Source: Variovorax terrae (lineage in GTDB: Bacteria; Pseudomonadota; Gammaproteobacteria; Burkholderiales; Burkholderiaceae_C). From it: DNA of 64,000 bases. Positions 54,363 through 61,967 of this stretch are shown piece after piece; the stretch's first letter is position 1; each line of letters starts with the position of its first letter. The stretch covers positions 2,480,001 through 2,544,000 of the forward strand of contig NZ_JALGBI010000001.1 of assembly GCF_022809125.1 (NCBI RefSeq), given 5' to 3'. A program made the translations under genes and the position numbers. The notes beneath the pieces are model-generated. The model was not told the origin of the DNA. It did not search any database and saw only the letters and a list, made by a program, of their open reading frames with translations.

Positions 54363-55304
54363 TCAGTACGTCAAGACTTCCTGCTTGCTGCCGCGGATCA
54401 CCTCGACGGTCGTGGCGACGGCGCCCTGCCCGGCGGCCTTGGCGACACGCTGCGGCGCGCTGCCCTTTGGCGGCACCGCCGCGGGCCGGCCTCCACGCGT
54501 CACCAGATCGGCCAGCGCCGTGCCGGCCAGCGCGCGATCTTCTTTGGAGAGGTCCGACTTGCCGAGCCTGGAGGCCTGCACCATCGCAACGGGCAAGGGT
54601 GTGAACAGGCTGGGGTCGGGCACGGCCGCATCCTTGGGGTTGCGCAAAGCCAGCAGCAGGCGACCATTGGCATCGCCCAATGCGAGCTGGTTGATTTCGT
54701 CGACGGGCACCGCCAGCACGGCGGTGCGGGGCACGGCCGTGGCATTGCCGCCTTGCGAGGACGCCGCCGACATGCTGTCCACCGAGGCAACCCCATAGGC
54801 AAGCACCCGCTTTCGGGCAAGAAGCAGACGCGACTGGCTGCGATCGATCTCGCCGTTGTCACGCTTGAGCAGAAAAAAGACATCCACGTAGTCGCCCGGT
54901 CGGATCTTGTTGCCCACACCGACCACTTCATCCACCTTGATGGCAACGGCGCGCTCGCCTTCGTCAACTTTCTCCGCCAGCCCCGTGGCCAGTTGCTGCG
55001 CTGAAATCGGAGTGCCTGCACCCACATCAATTACTGGAACCTTGCCGACCACCGCCCCCGCGTCCCGAAACGTATCCGAAGACTGAATGGGCAACTGCTC
55101 CACCCGCACGTCCTCCACCCGGATGGGTTGTCCTGCGGGCAGCGATTTGACAGCGATCACCACTGCATGCACGGATGCCGAGCTCCCGGACACGACAGCC
55201 GGTGGCGGCGCAGCGGGGGCACGACTCAGGACCCAGGCATACGCGCCCAGCAAGACGCCAATCACCACCAGCAAGACCGCAATGATCTTCGTGAAATTCA
55301 GCAT
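54363..55304 (-). CDS. cpaB: CpaB/RcpC Tad-pilus assembly protein
   Basis: The 313-residue protein has an N-terminal membrane anchor ('LNFTKIIAVLLVVIGVLLGA'). A SAF domain follows ('SLPAGQPIRVEDVRVEQLPI', 'GTPISAQQLATGLAEKVDEG') and a RcpC/CpaB domain ('VGNKIRPGDYVDVFFLLKRD', 'LAVPVDEINQLALGDANGRL'). It helps the secretin in the periplasm. The ATG at 55304 is chosen over a GTG three codons upstream because GGGGAG is correctly spaced for the ATG only. Confidence 0.92.
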   Translation of the reverse strand: MLNFTKIIAVLLVVIGVLLGAYAWVLSRAPAAPPPAVVSGSSASVHAVVIAVKSLPAGQPIRVEDVRVEQLPIQSSDTFRDAGAVVGKVPVIDVGAGTPISAQQLATGLAEKVDEGERAVAIKVDEVVGVGNKIRPGDYVDVFFLLKRDNGEIDRSQSRLLLARKRVLAYGVASVDSMSAASSQGGNATAVPRTAVLAVPVDEINQLALGDANGRLLLALRNPKDAAVPDPSLFTPLPVAMVQASRLGKSDLSKEDRALAGTALADLVTRGGRPAAVPPKGSAPQRVAKAAGQGAVATTVEVIRGSKQEVLTY

Positions 55305-55354
55305 GGCACTCACTCCCCTGCAGCATCAACGCATGCGATTTTTTTCATACAGCC

Positions 55355-55891
55355 TCAGGTCGGGCTGACCTGCACCACCGCTCGCCCCACCAGACGCCCC
55401 GGCGTGGGAAGCTTCAGGAAGTTGCCGAACAGATGCGGCACCAGCGGGTGGCCGTCATAGTCGTAGTTCACCGTCACGGTGACGCACGTCAAAACGACGC
55501 CACCGCTGGTGTAGGTGCAGTTTCCACTGGACGCATAGACGCCGGGGCTGCTGGCATCGGAGTTGCAGGCGGCACTCGTGCCCAGCCCCTTCATGCCCCG
55601 CAGCCATGCCAGCGGAGCACTCGCCACATCGCAGGCGGTTGCAACGCGCTGGGGCAGCGTGTTTTACCAGCGAACCGCCGCGCGGCCGCCCTCTGCCGCC
55701 GCCAGCGTCAACGTCTGCTGCGCGGCAAAGATCAGCCCATAGGTCACTATGGCGTAAAAAATGATGAAGAAAGCCGGGAAGATCAGCGCGAACTCAATCG
55801 CAGTCGCGCCCCGCTGCCGGCGCCGTATACACGAGTTCACCCCCAAGAGCCTGCGCGCAGTCTCCGAGGGCCTTTTGTACTTTTGCCTCAT
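55355..55891 (-). pseudogene. tadE: TadE-like pseudopilin gene interrupted by an in-frame TAA
   Basis: GGAGG precedes an ATG at 55891. The first 75 codons give a TadE N-terminus: 'RRRQRGATAIEFALIFPAFF' (G, then E at +5, and hydrophobic helix) and 'LTLAAAEGGRAAVRW'. Codon 76 is TAA (55664-55666). The same frame then continues for 102 codons ('NTLPQRVATACDVASAPLAW', 'CTYTSGGVVLTCVTVTVNYD', 'HPLVPHLFGNFLKLPTPGRL') to a stop at 55355. That is the expected C-terminal half of TadE, and there is no credible restart with an SD. CAA to TAA would be a single change. It could also be a sequencing error. Confidence 0.8.
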
Positions 55892-56073
55892 GCCCACCTC
55901 CGCTTGTCACCAGCAACCACTTCACGCAAAAACTGCCCGCGCCCGGAACGATCACCCTGTCTGCCCTTGCAGATCTTCAACCTGGGTGATGTCGGCCCTG
56001 AATTGCCTAATCTCGTTCCTGGGCCCCGAACCCGGGCCCACACCTTCCACCAACTCCTAGCCCTGGCCTCAAC

Positions 56074-56616
56074 CTACGGCCCTACCGCCATGATCGCCAG
56101 GGCGGCGATCGCCAGATACGCTGCATACGGGATCTGACGCTGACGAGATCTCGTCAAGAATCCACCGGGCGGGTGCCCCTCGGCGTGCGGCTCATCTGCA
56201 GCATCCGCCCTTGACCGCGCACCCGGAAACGCAATGCTCATGGCCCCGCCCCATTTCCATCGATGGACCGCAAGCCAGACCAACGCATGCATCCCGGCCA
56301 GCAGGCTTCCCAGCACCCAGATGGGCAGCAGAGGCTGCCACCCGAACCACAGGCCTGCAACACAAGCAAACTTCACGTCGCCCGCCCCCATCACACCGGT
56401 TGCGTAAAACGGCAGCAGCACGGCGAAGCCCACGGCCCCGCCGAGCAGGGCCTGCAGAAAAGTGATGTGGAAGGGCGAACCCCCGACAGCCAGCGCGAGC
56501 ATTGCGCAAGCGGCACCTGACAGCACCAACCCATTGGGAACGCGCCGCATACGGCAATCCCAAACAATCGCCATCAGGAGCCACGCGAGCAATAGGTGGC
56601 TCGACCCGAACCCCAT
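56074..56616 (-). CDS. tadV: TadV/CpaA prepilin peptidase (A24 family)
   Basis: This 180-residue aspartic membrane protease has catalytic Asp residues in 'AIVWDCRMRRVPNGLVLSG' and 'ATGVMGAGDVKFACVAGLW' (GxGD). It cleaves the Flp and TadE leaders after Gly. About five membrane helices are visible, with a ~35-residue hydrophilic stretch before the last one. The ATG at 56616 is used; an in-frame TTG three codons upstream also exists and neither has a strong SD. It lies 49 bp after flp. Confidence 0.9.
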   Translation of the reverse strand: MGFGSSHLLLAWLLMAIVWDCRMRRVPNGLVLSGAACAMLALAVGGSPFHITFLQALLGGAVGFAVLLPFYATGVMGAGDVKFACVAGLWFGWQPLLPIWVLGSLLAGMHALVWLAVHRWKWGGAMSIAFPGARSRADAADEPHAEGHPPGGFLTRSRQRQIPYAAYLAIAALAIMAVGP

Positions 56617-56665
56617 GGGATTCAAGTTTGCGCTTCAGTGCTGGACTGGCAGGGCTCTGGCCGCT

Positions 56666-56845
56666 TCAGGGTGTGCCTGCGGCCGTAATGGCTGTCGCGA
56701 TCTTGGTAAAGATGACCGCCAGATAGGTCCCGATATTGGTGAGCGAGGTGAGCAATCCGACTGCAATCAAACCGGCAATCAAGCCGTATTCGATGGCGGT
56801 GGCGCCTTCTTCATCGCGCAGGAAACGAACAACAGACTCTTTCAT
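56666..56845 (-). CDS. flp: Flp/Fap major pilin subunit
   Basis: This 59-residue prepilin runs MKESVVRFLRDEEG | ATAIEYGLIAGLIAVGLLTS and ends 'TNIGTYLAVIFTKIATAITA' plus 'AGTP'. Cleavage after Gly14 by TadV leaves Glu at +5 and Tyr at +6, the Flp signature. It is first in the tad run and has a strong SD, GGAGGT, six bases before the ATG. It polymerises into the adhesive Tad fibre. Confidence 0.95.
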   Translation of the reverse strand: MKESVVRFLRDEEGATAIEYGLIAGLIAVGLLTSLTNIGTYLAVIFTKIATAITAAGTP

Positions 56846-56893
56846 GATTACCTCCAGGAAAAACCTTAATCACAAAAATACAGAGACTTTGCT

Positions 56894-56933
56894 TGCACTC
56901 TCTTTGTCAGACAGAGAGATTCATTTCTGTCAA
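56894..56933 (-). promoter_or_regulatory. flp promoter region with sigma-54-like element and inverted repeat
   Basis: Read toward flp, TTGACA (56928-56933) lies upstream of TGACAAAGAGAGTGCA (56894-56909). The latter resembles a sigma-54 promoter with GA instead of GG at -24 and a correct GC 10 bases later. CTCTCT and AGAGAG (56898-56903 and 56913-56918) form a hairpin or operator across it. A sigma-54 activator gene lies at the far end of the tad cluster. Use as a promoter is inferred. Confidence 0.4.
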
Positions 56934-57090
56934 TTTTTATCTTTATGTATCACCGACGAATTCATCCTAGCAGCATAGATACGCACAGAAAAGGTCTGAA
57001 ACACCTGAAATTCGTTGTAAACACGCCAAACATACTCAACAATTTCTCATTTTGAAACACTTTTACACAGCCTTAACAAACGGTCCGAAT

Positions 57091-58773
57091 TCAAGGCGGA
57101 TTCAGCTGGTAATTCAGGCTCGCATTCCAGCGGAGATGGCGTGCCGGATTCTCGATGGGCAGTTCACCCGTGGGCTTGGCCAGCGACAGATCGAGGCTGT
57201 AGTAGCGCTGATCTGAAAGCCGCGCACCGAAGGCCACGGAATTGAGCCGCGCCGGCACCGGCGTGCCCTGCTTGTTGTAGACGCGAGCGGATTCCAGCAG
57301 GACGTAGGGCTGGATCTGCTTGAGAGGGCCGATCTCCCAGGCATAGCGGCGATTCAGCTCGAACCCCACGCCCCATCCGGAGTCCCCTGAGGTTTCGCCA
57401 GGCGCATAGCCGCGTGCCCATCTCAGGCCCCCGAACGAAACCCGCTCGGTGGTGGGCAGTGCATTCGGGCTGTACTGCAATGCCATCGACAGCACCGTTC
57501 CGATGCGCGCCGGCCAACTGTCGCTCTGGCTGCCCTGGAACAGCACGCGTGTGAAGTCCAGGTCCACGGGGTTCGTCACCATCAACCCCGGCACATTGGT
57601 GCTCGCGCGTGCCAGCGCTCCCGCGGCATCCAGGCCCCGGACCAGCATCACGCTCAGGCGACGCGCGCGGTCGGGCTGCGACAGCGTGTAGCTGAGCTGG
57701 CCGAACACGGCGCGCACGCGGGTGTCGTACGCCACCGCAGCCGCCGTGACAGGGTTGGCGTAGTCGTCGGTGTAGTTGACGCCGTACGCGCCGGCACTGG
57801 CCACCATGCTCATGGTTTTGGACAAGGCCAGCGGGTAGCTGGCAGACCATTCGAGCCGGTCGTTCGTCACCTTGCGGCGGGTTCCTGTGTCGAGGTTGAA
57901 CTGCGCGTCGGGATTGCCCTGGTAGTGCGAGGCATCGATCTTGAAACTCAGCCCCTCGCTGCCCACCCATTGCGAATACTGGAACGCGTAGTACTCTTCT
58001 TCGCTGAGCGTGGAGGCCATGGCAGACGCCCGCAACTGGCTGCCCGCCGCCAGCGGGTTGTTCAGAATCCCCGTGACCAGGGCGCGCGGCTTCGACTGGT
58101 ACGAATCGAGCCCGACCGACACCGAATACGGCTTGCTGCTCACCTTGAGCGTCAGCACCGTGGCGCCGTCGGTGTTCACCGGCAGTGGCGCGCTGGCCTG
58201 GATCGACAGGCCAGGCAACTGGCCCAGCAACTGGATATACCGATCGAAGGTCTGCTGCCTGAGCGGCTTGTCCTGGCGGATGTGCTCGGCCATGTCGCGG
58301 ATCTTCGGCCTGGCCCGGCCCGCCTCTCCCTCGATGCGCACCTCGGACACATGCCCTTCCACGGCGATGATGCGCACCACCCCATCCTTGAAATCCTGCT
58401 GGGGGATAAAGCAGAACGACAGGGCGTAGCCACGCTGCTGATAGAGCTGGGTCACCTCCTGGGCCACGTCCAGCAGGCGTCCGATGGTGATGCTTTGCCC
58501 AGCCAGCGGGGCAAAGCGTCCCGCGACATCGTCGAACGGAATCGACTGCACCCCCTCGACGTCAAAGCGGCTGGGGGTGATGACCCCGTTGCGCAAGGCC
58601 TGAAAAGGCGAAGGCGGTGGCACAACTTCCGTTGCGACACCGCCTTGTCGAGGCTCCTGTGCTCTGGGCAGCGTGTCCAGCGGGTTGCCCGAACCGGCCT
58701 GAGCCCGTGCGGGCGGCGTGACCGCCGTGCCCATGACCGCGAAGAAAAACAGCAACGTCAGGGCACGCAGCAT
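57091..58773 (-). CDS. TpsB/FhaC/ShlB-family two-partner secretion transporter
   Basis: The 560-residue outer-membrane protein has a signal peptide ('LTLLFFFAVMGTAVTPPARA') and a Pro-rich linker. POTRA domains follow ('RFDVEGVQSIPFDDVAGRF', 'QLYQQRGYALSFCFIPQQDF', 'GVVRIIAVEGHVSEVRIEGE'), then a ShlB barrel with 'ERVSFGGLRWARGYAPGETS' (the VRGY/tetrad-like loop-6 motif, here ARGY). The last residue is Pro instead of the usual Phe. GGAGG precedes the ATG. The upstream partner gene encodes a repeat lipoprotein, 15 bp away, and no haemagglutinin-type TpsA is present. Confidence 0.9.
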   Translation of the reverse strand: MLRALTLLFFFAVMGTAVTPPARAQAGSGNPLDTLPRAQEPRQGGVATEVVPPPSPFQALRNGVITPSRFDVEGVQSIPFDDVAGRFAPLAGQSITIGRLLDVAQEVTQLYQQRGYALSFCFIPQQDFKDGVVRIIAVEGHVSEVRIEGEAGRARPKIRDMAEHIRQDKPLRQQTFDRYIQLLGQLPGLSIQASAPLPVNTDGATVLTLKVSSKPYSVSVGLDSYQSKPRALVTGILNNPLAAGSQLRASAMASTLSEEEYYAFQYSQWVGSEGLSFKIDASHYQGNPDAQFNLDTGTRRKVTNDRLEWSASYPLALSKTMSMVASAGAYGVNYTDDYANPVTAAAVAYDTRVRAVFGQLSYTLSQPDRARRLSVMLVRGLDAAGALARASTNVPGLMVTNPVDLDFTRVLFQGSQSDSWPARIGTVLSMALQYSPNALPTTERVSFGGLRWARGYAPGETSGDSGWGVGFELNRRYAWEIGPLKQIQPYVLLESARVYNKQGTPVPARLNSVAFGARLSDQRYYSLDLSLAKPTGELPIENPARHLRWNASLNYQLNPP

Positions 58774-58788
58774 CGGCTCATTCCTCCC

Positions 58789-60309
58789 TCAAGGTTTCAC
58801 CCCTCCCAGAAGGCCGCCGACCAATTGGGTGACAGGTGCCAGCACATTGTTAGTGCCGCCCGTGCCACCCGTCAAGCCGCCGGTGACCCCACCCACCAGC
58901 CCGGTCACGGGGGCCAGCACATTGCCACCTGCGCTGCCGCCGGTCAGCCCGCCCACCAGGCCCGTCACCGGCGACAGTGCACCGCCACCCGTACCACCGG
59001 TCAGGCCTCCGACCAGCCCAGTCACAGGAGCCAGCACGTTGCCGCCCGTGTTGCCGCCGGTCAGGCCACCCACCAGACCCGTCACCGGCGATAGTACGCC
59101 GCCGCCCGTGCCACCGGTGAGGCCGCCGATCAGCCCGGTCACGGGAGCGAGCACATTGCCGCCCGTGTTACCGCCGGTCAGACCGCCCACCAGGCCCGTC
59201 ACCGGCGACAGCACGCCACCGCCCGTGCCACCGGTGAGGCCACCGATCAGCCCGGTCACCGGGGCGAGCAGATTGCCGCCTGCATTGCCACCGGTCAGAC
59301 CGCCCACCAGGCCCGTCACCGGCGCCAGCACGCCGCCGCTCGCCTGGCCGCCCAGCAACCCGGTCACGGGCACCAGCAGGCCGCCACCGGGAGAGGCAAC
59401 GCGGTCAGGCAGGTACACCACGCCCCCCAGCAAGGCCACGCTGGCGCCGGTGTTGTCGACGACGTGCCCGACCTCGGAGATCACGGGCGTCTTGCCATTG
59501 CCCGCGACCTGAACGCCAATCTGCTGCACGGTACCGCCCACGATGCCCAGCAGGTTGCTGACGGGTTGGCCCAGGCCCGTGGCATGGCCCACATCCTGCG
59601 TCGTCCGCAGCGTGTAGGTGGCCAGCGGCGTGATCAGCGAACTGGCCGAGCGCGTGACCTGCTTCACCGGCCCCGTCGTCAGTTGCGTGCCCAGTTGGGT
59701 GCCCACCTGGCTGACGGCCGCACCCACCTGATCCACCAGCCCGCCGACCGGCCCCGTCACGGGGGCCAGCGGCTGGAGGGCCGATGCGCCACCGAGCCCG
59801 CTCACGGTTTCGCCCAGGCTGGACACCGCCTTGCCGGCGTGCACCACCACGCCCCCCAGACTGCCCGCCGTCGTCCCGACGGGATCGTCGGTCTTGCCCA
59901 GTTGCCCCAGCCCCTGGGTCAGGCCGCCGCCGAGCGCGTCGACGGCCTTGCCCGTGTTCACGAAGACGCCCTTGAGACCGTCGCTGGTTTGCGTTCCCAG
60001 GGCGCTGGGCAGCGCGCGCGAAATTTCCGTGCCGAGGCTGCCGACCGCCGAACCCAGCGTGCTGGTCGAATCGCCCGTTTTCTGAATGATGTCTGCGATC
60101 GGCGTCGTTGCGATGGTCCCGCCACCCCCATTGCCTCCGCCATTGCTGCCACCTCCACCGCCCGTGCCACCGCCGCTGCCACCGGCGTCGCCTCCGCCCA
60201 GGTTGAGCGATCCATCGCTGGCACAGCCCCCCAGCACGCACAAGGCCGCAACGCTGCCTGCCAGCAGGGCGCGAGTCAGAACCGATTGTTTCCAGTTAGC
60301 TTTGCTCAT
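58789..60309 (-). CDS. Gly-rich tandem-repeat surface lipoprotein (collagen-like annotation class)
   Basis: The 506-residue protein has a signal peptide with lipobox 'LCVLGGCAS', a Gly/Ser/Asn linker and a helical region with GLG/SLG periodicity ('LGSAVGSLGTEISRALPSAL', 'VSSLGETVSGLGGASALQPL'). About nine repeats of 19-20 residues follow, alternating 'VLAPVTGLIGGLTGGTGGG' and 'VLSPVTGLVGGLTGGNTGGN'. It is not a true collagen G-X-Y helix. The second ATG (60309) is chosen because GGAGG is five bases from it and only two from the first. It precedes the TpsB gene and is probably its cargo. Confidence 0.82.
   Translation of the reverse strand: MSKANWKQSVLTRALLAGSVAALCVLGGCASDGSLNLGGGDAGGSGGGTGGGGGSNGGGNGGGGTIATTPIADIIQKTGDSTSTLGSAVGSLGTEISRALPSALGTQTSDGLKGVFVNTGKAVDALGGGLTQGLGQLGKTDDPVGTTAGSLGGVVVHAGKAVSSLGETVSGLGGASALQPLAPVTGPVGGLVDQVGAAVSQVGTQLGTQLTTGPVKQVTRSASSLITPLATYTLRTTQDVGHATGLGQPVSNLLGIVGGTVQQIGVQVAGNGKTPVISEVGHVVDNTGASVALLGGVVYLPDRVASPGGGLLVPVTGLLGGQASGGVLAPVTGLVGGLTGGNAGGNLLAPVTGLIGGLTGGTGGGVLSPVTGLVGGLTGGNTGGNVLAPVTGLIGGLTGGTGGGVLSPVTGLVGGLTGGNTGGNVLAPVTGLVGGLTGGTGGGALSPVTGLVGGLTGGSAGGNVLAPVTGLVGGVTGGLTGGTGGTNNVLAPVTQLVGGLLGGVKP
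58889..59345. repeat. Coding tandem repeat, ~117-bp double unit, about four copies
   Basis: This DNA encodes the alternating APVTGL / SPVTGL repeats of the lipoprotein. Each 39-residue supra-unit (~117 bp) is highly similar at the DNA level to the next, so copy-number change by recombination is likely. Antisense frames through this tract are Pro-rich shadows. Confidence 0.8.
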
Positions 60310-60539
60310 CATGACCTCCATTGAATTGACACAGAAAACATGAAATGAGCAACATGCGTGCCGATGCCGGCGCGCCCTGCCAGCCAACCTCCCCGTCGGC
60401 TGCAAGCTGTTGATTTGAAATGGAAATTCAGAAAACTGGCGTACCCTCGACGCCGGGCCGCAGCGTCATTTGCTACGGGGCGTTACGTAACGCCGCGAAC
60501 GAGCAGCCGTAACACCGCAACACGCGCCGGGCCTGCCGG
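60310..60539. other. Intergenic region upstream of the repeat lipoprotein
   Basis: The 230-bp gap holds the promoter of the lipoprotein/TpsB operon and the end of the CaiB-like gene. It contains a perfect 16-bp palindrome, GGCGTTAC-GTAACGCC (60479-60494), next to a TTTGCTACG family A remnant. No gene was seen. Confidence 0.5.
60479..60494. promoter_or_regulatory. Perfect 16-bp palindrome GGCGTTACGTAACGCC
   Basis: It lies 170 bp upstream of the repeat-lipoprotein start, in the operon's only upstream gap. Perfect dyad symmetry with a TTACGTAA core (16 bp) is what a dimeric regulator would bind. The regulator is not identified. Confidence 0.45.
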
Positions 60540-61967
60540 TCAGGGCCAGGCGGGCGCGTGGGTGCCCGGCGGCATCGACGGCCGCAGCCATCGCGCGGGC
60601 GACCTCGACAGCACCACGCTGTGCCGCGTGGCCACCAGTTCGCCAAACCCGGAAGCCGAGGTTTCGAGATAGGGAGCCGCCTCAGGCCAGGCCACGGCGA
60701 AGCCATGTTCGACGCGGCCCAGTTCCCGGATCCAGCGCCCCGTCTGTGCCAGCGACAGCCGCGCGTGCCAGCTCCCGCCTTCCAGCCGCTGGCGGCGCAG
60801 GGCGGCCGCGACCGCGAAGGCCATCAGGTAGCCGGTCGCGTAATCGAGGATCTGAATGGGCAGCGCCCTGGGCTCTGCCATGCCGGCAGCCTGCGCTTCG
60901 GCCAGGTTGAATCCCGTGGCGGTCTGCACCAGCGAGTCGAAGCCGCGCCGGGCCCGCCAGGGCCCCTGCTCGCCATAGGCCGAGAGGGAGACATAGACGA
61001 TGCCCGGCCGCAGCGCCGCCACAGCCTGCGGGCCGAAGCCCAGCGCATCGAGGCCGCCGGGCCGATAGCCCTGGACGAAGACATGGGCCTCCTCCAGCAG
61101 GCGCGCCAGGTCGGCACAGCCCTGCGGCGTGCGCAGGTCGATGTGGGTGGACAGCTTGCCGCGGCTGGTGTCGGCGATCGATTCGATATTGGGCAGCTGC
61201 GGCGCATTGACCAGCATCACGTCAGCGCCATAGCCCGCCAGGGTCCGGCCGCACACCGGCCCGGCCAGAATGCGCGTGAGGTCCAGCACGCGCAGGCCCG
61301 ACAGCGGGAGCGAGTCCGCGCCCAGTGCCGGCAGTGCCCGCGGCGCGGCTTCGCCGATGCGCTCCAGCGTGAACAGCGGCTGCGCGGCCACGGCCTGCCC
61401 CTGGGGATGGGCATCCCATTGCTCGAAGCTGCGCAGGGCCGTCGCCACCAGGCCGGCCTGGGCCGCGGCATCTTCAAAATCTTCGGCGCGCCATCCGAGC
61501 ATCGCGTGCTCGGCATCGCCGCGCTGCGCGGTGGAGGGGTTCAGGCCCAGCAGGCGCAAGGCGCCGTCACGGTGGTGCGCGAAATTGGCATGGATGCGGA
61601 CCCAGCCGTCCCGGCTGCGGTACAGGCCCGAGAAGGGATCCCACTTGGCGGGCACGCGCCCATCGAGGCTGAACCAGCCGACGCACTCGAGCGCGGCCTG
61701 CCGCATGTCCACGCTGACTTGCTGACGCGCCACGCCGCGCGCGTGGCCCAGCTCGCAGGCGGCCAGCGCCGCAGCCGCCATCGTGGCCTGCGCGGCCGCG
61801 CCCACGGCAAAGGAAGACGGCAGGACCGGATCGGCCCCGCTCAACTGCACCTGGCCCAGCGCGTCCGGCGGCAACTGCGCGGCCTGCCACAGGCCCTGCA
61901 GGACCGCGCGGGCCTCCAGCGCACCCGCGGCATGCCGGTCCGGTGCGGCCACCCGCCCCTCAGGCAT
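60540..61967 (-). CDS. CaiB/BaiF-like CoA-transferase with permuted/duplicated domain order
   Basis: The 475-residue protein has CaiB-fold motifs in an unusual order. The first ~190 residues resemble the C-terminal half of CaiB ('QVSVDMRQAALECVGWFSLD', 'YRSRDGWVRIHANFAHHRDG'). From ~205 the N-terminal half follows ('LPLSGLRVLDLTRILAGPVC', 'LAGYGADVMLVNAPQLPNIE', 'VFVQGYRPGGLDALGFGP', 'RRGFDSLVQTATGFN' with the catalytic-Asp position). It is probably a CoA-transferase for an acid imported by the upstream symporter. Its start overlaps the symporter stop by 8 bp. Confidence 0.82.
   Translation of the reverse strand: MPEGRVAAPDRHAAGALEARAVLQGLWQAAQLPPDALGQVQLSGADPVLPSSFAVGAAAQATMAAAALAACELGHARGVARQQVSVDMRQAALECVGWFSLDGRVPAKWDPFSGLYRSRDGWVRIHANFAHHRDGALRLLGLNPSTAQRGDAEHAMLGWRAEDFEDAAAQAGLVATALRSFEQWDAHPQGQAVAAQPLFTLERIGEAAPRALPALGADSLPLSGLRVLDLTRILAGPVCGRTLAGYGADVMLVNAPQLPNIESIADTSRGKLSTHIDLRTPQGCADLARLLEEAHVFVQGYRPGGLDALGFGPQAVAALRPGIVYVSLSAYGEQGPWRARRGFDSLVQTATGFNLAEAQAAGMAEPRALPIQILDYATGYLMAFAVAAALRRQRLEGGSWHARLSLAQTGRWIRELGRVEHGFAVAWPEAAPYLETSASGFGELVATRHSVVLSRSPARWLRPSMPPGTHAPAWP

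Noticed and set aside
55355..55627. Separate 90-codon gene after the tadE stop
   Set aside because: It continues the tadE frame, would start at a GTG without a ribosome-binding site and matches the missing TadE C-terminus.
56020..56040. TGGGCCC/GGGCCCA hairpin between tadV and tadE as a terminator
   Set aside because: It lacks a T-run and lies inside a co-oriented cluster where read-through is expected.
58889..59345. Regular direct repeats suggesting a CRISPR array
   Set aside because: The repeats are contiguous protein-coding units without unique spacers of constant length.
58718..59512. Pro-rich repeat frame (PPVRPPTRPVTGDS units) on the plus strand
   Set aside because: It is the antisense of the APVTGL/SPVTGL coding repeats. 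The minus-strand frame has an SD, signal peptide and lipobox.
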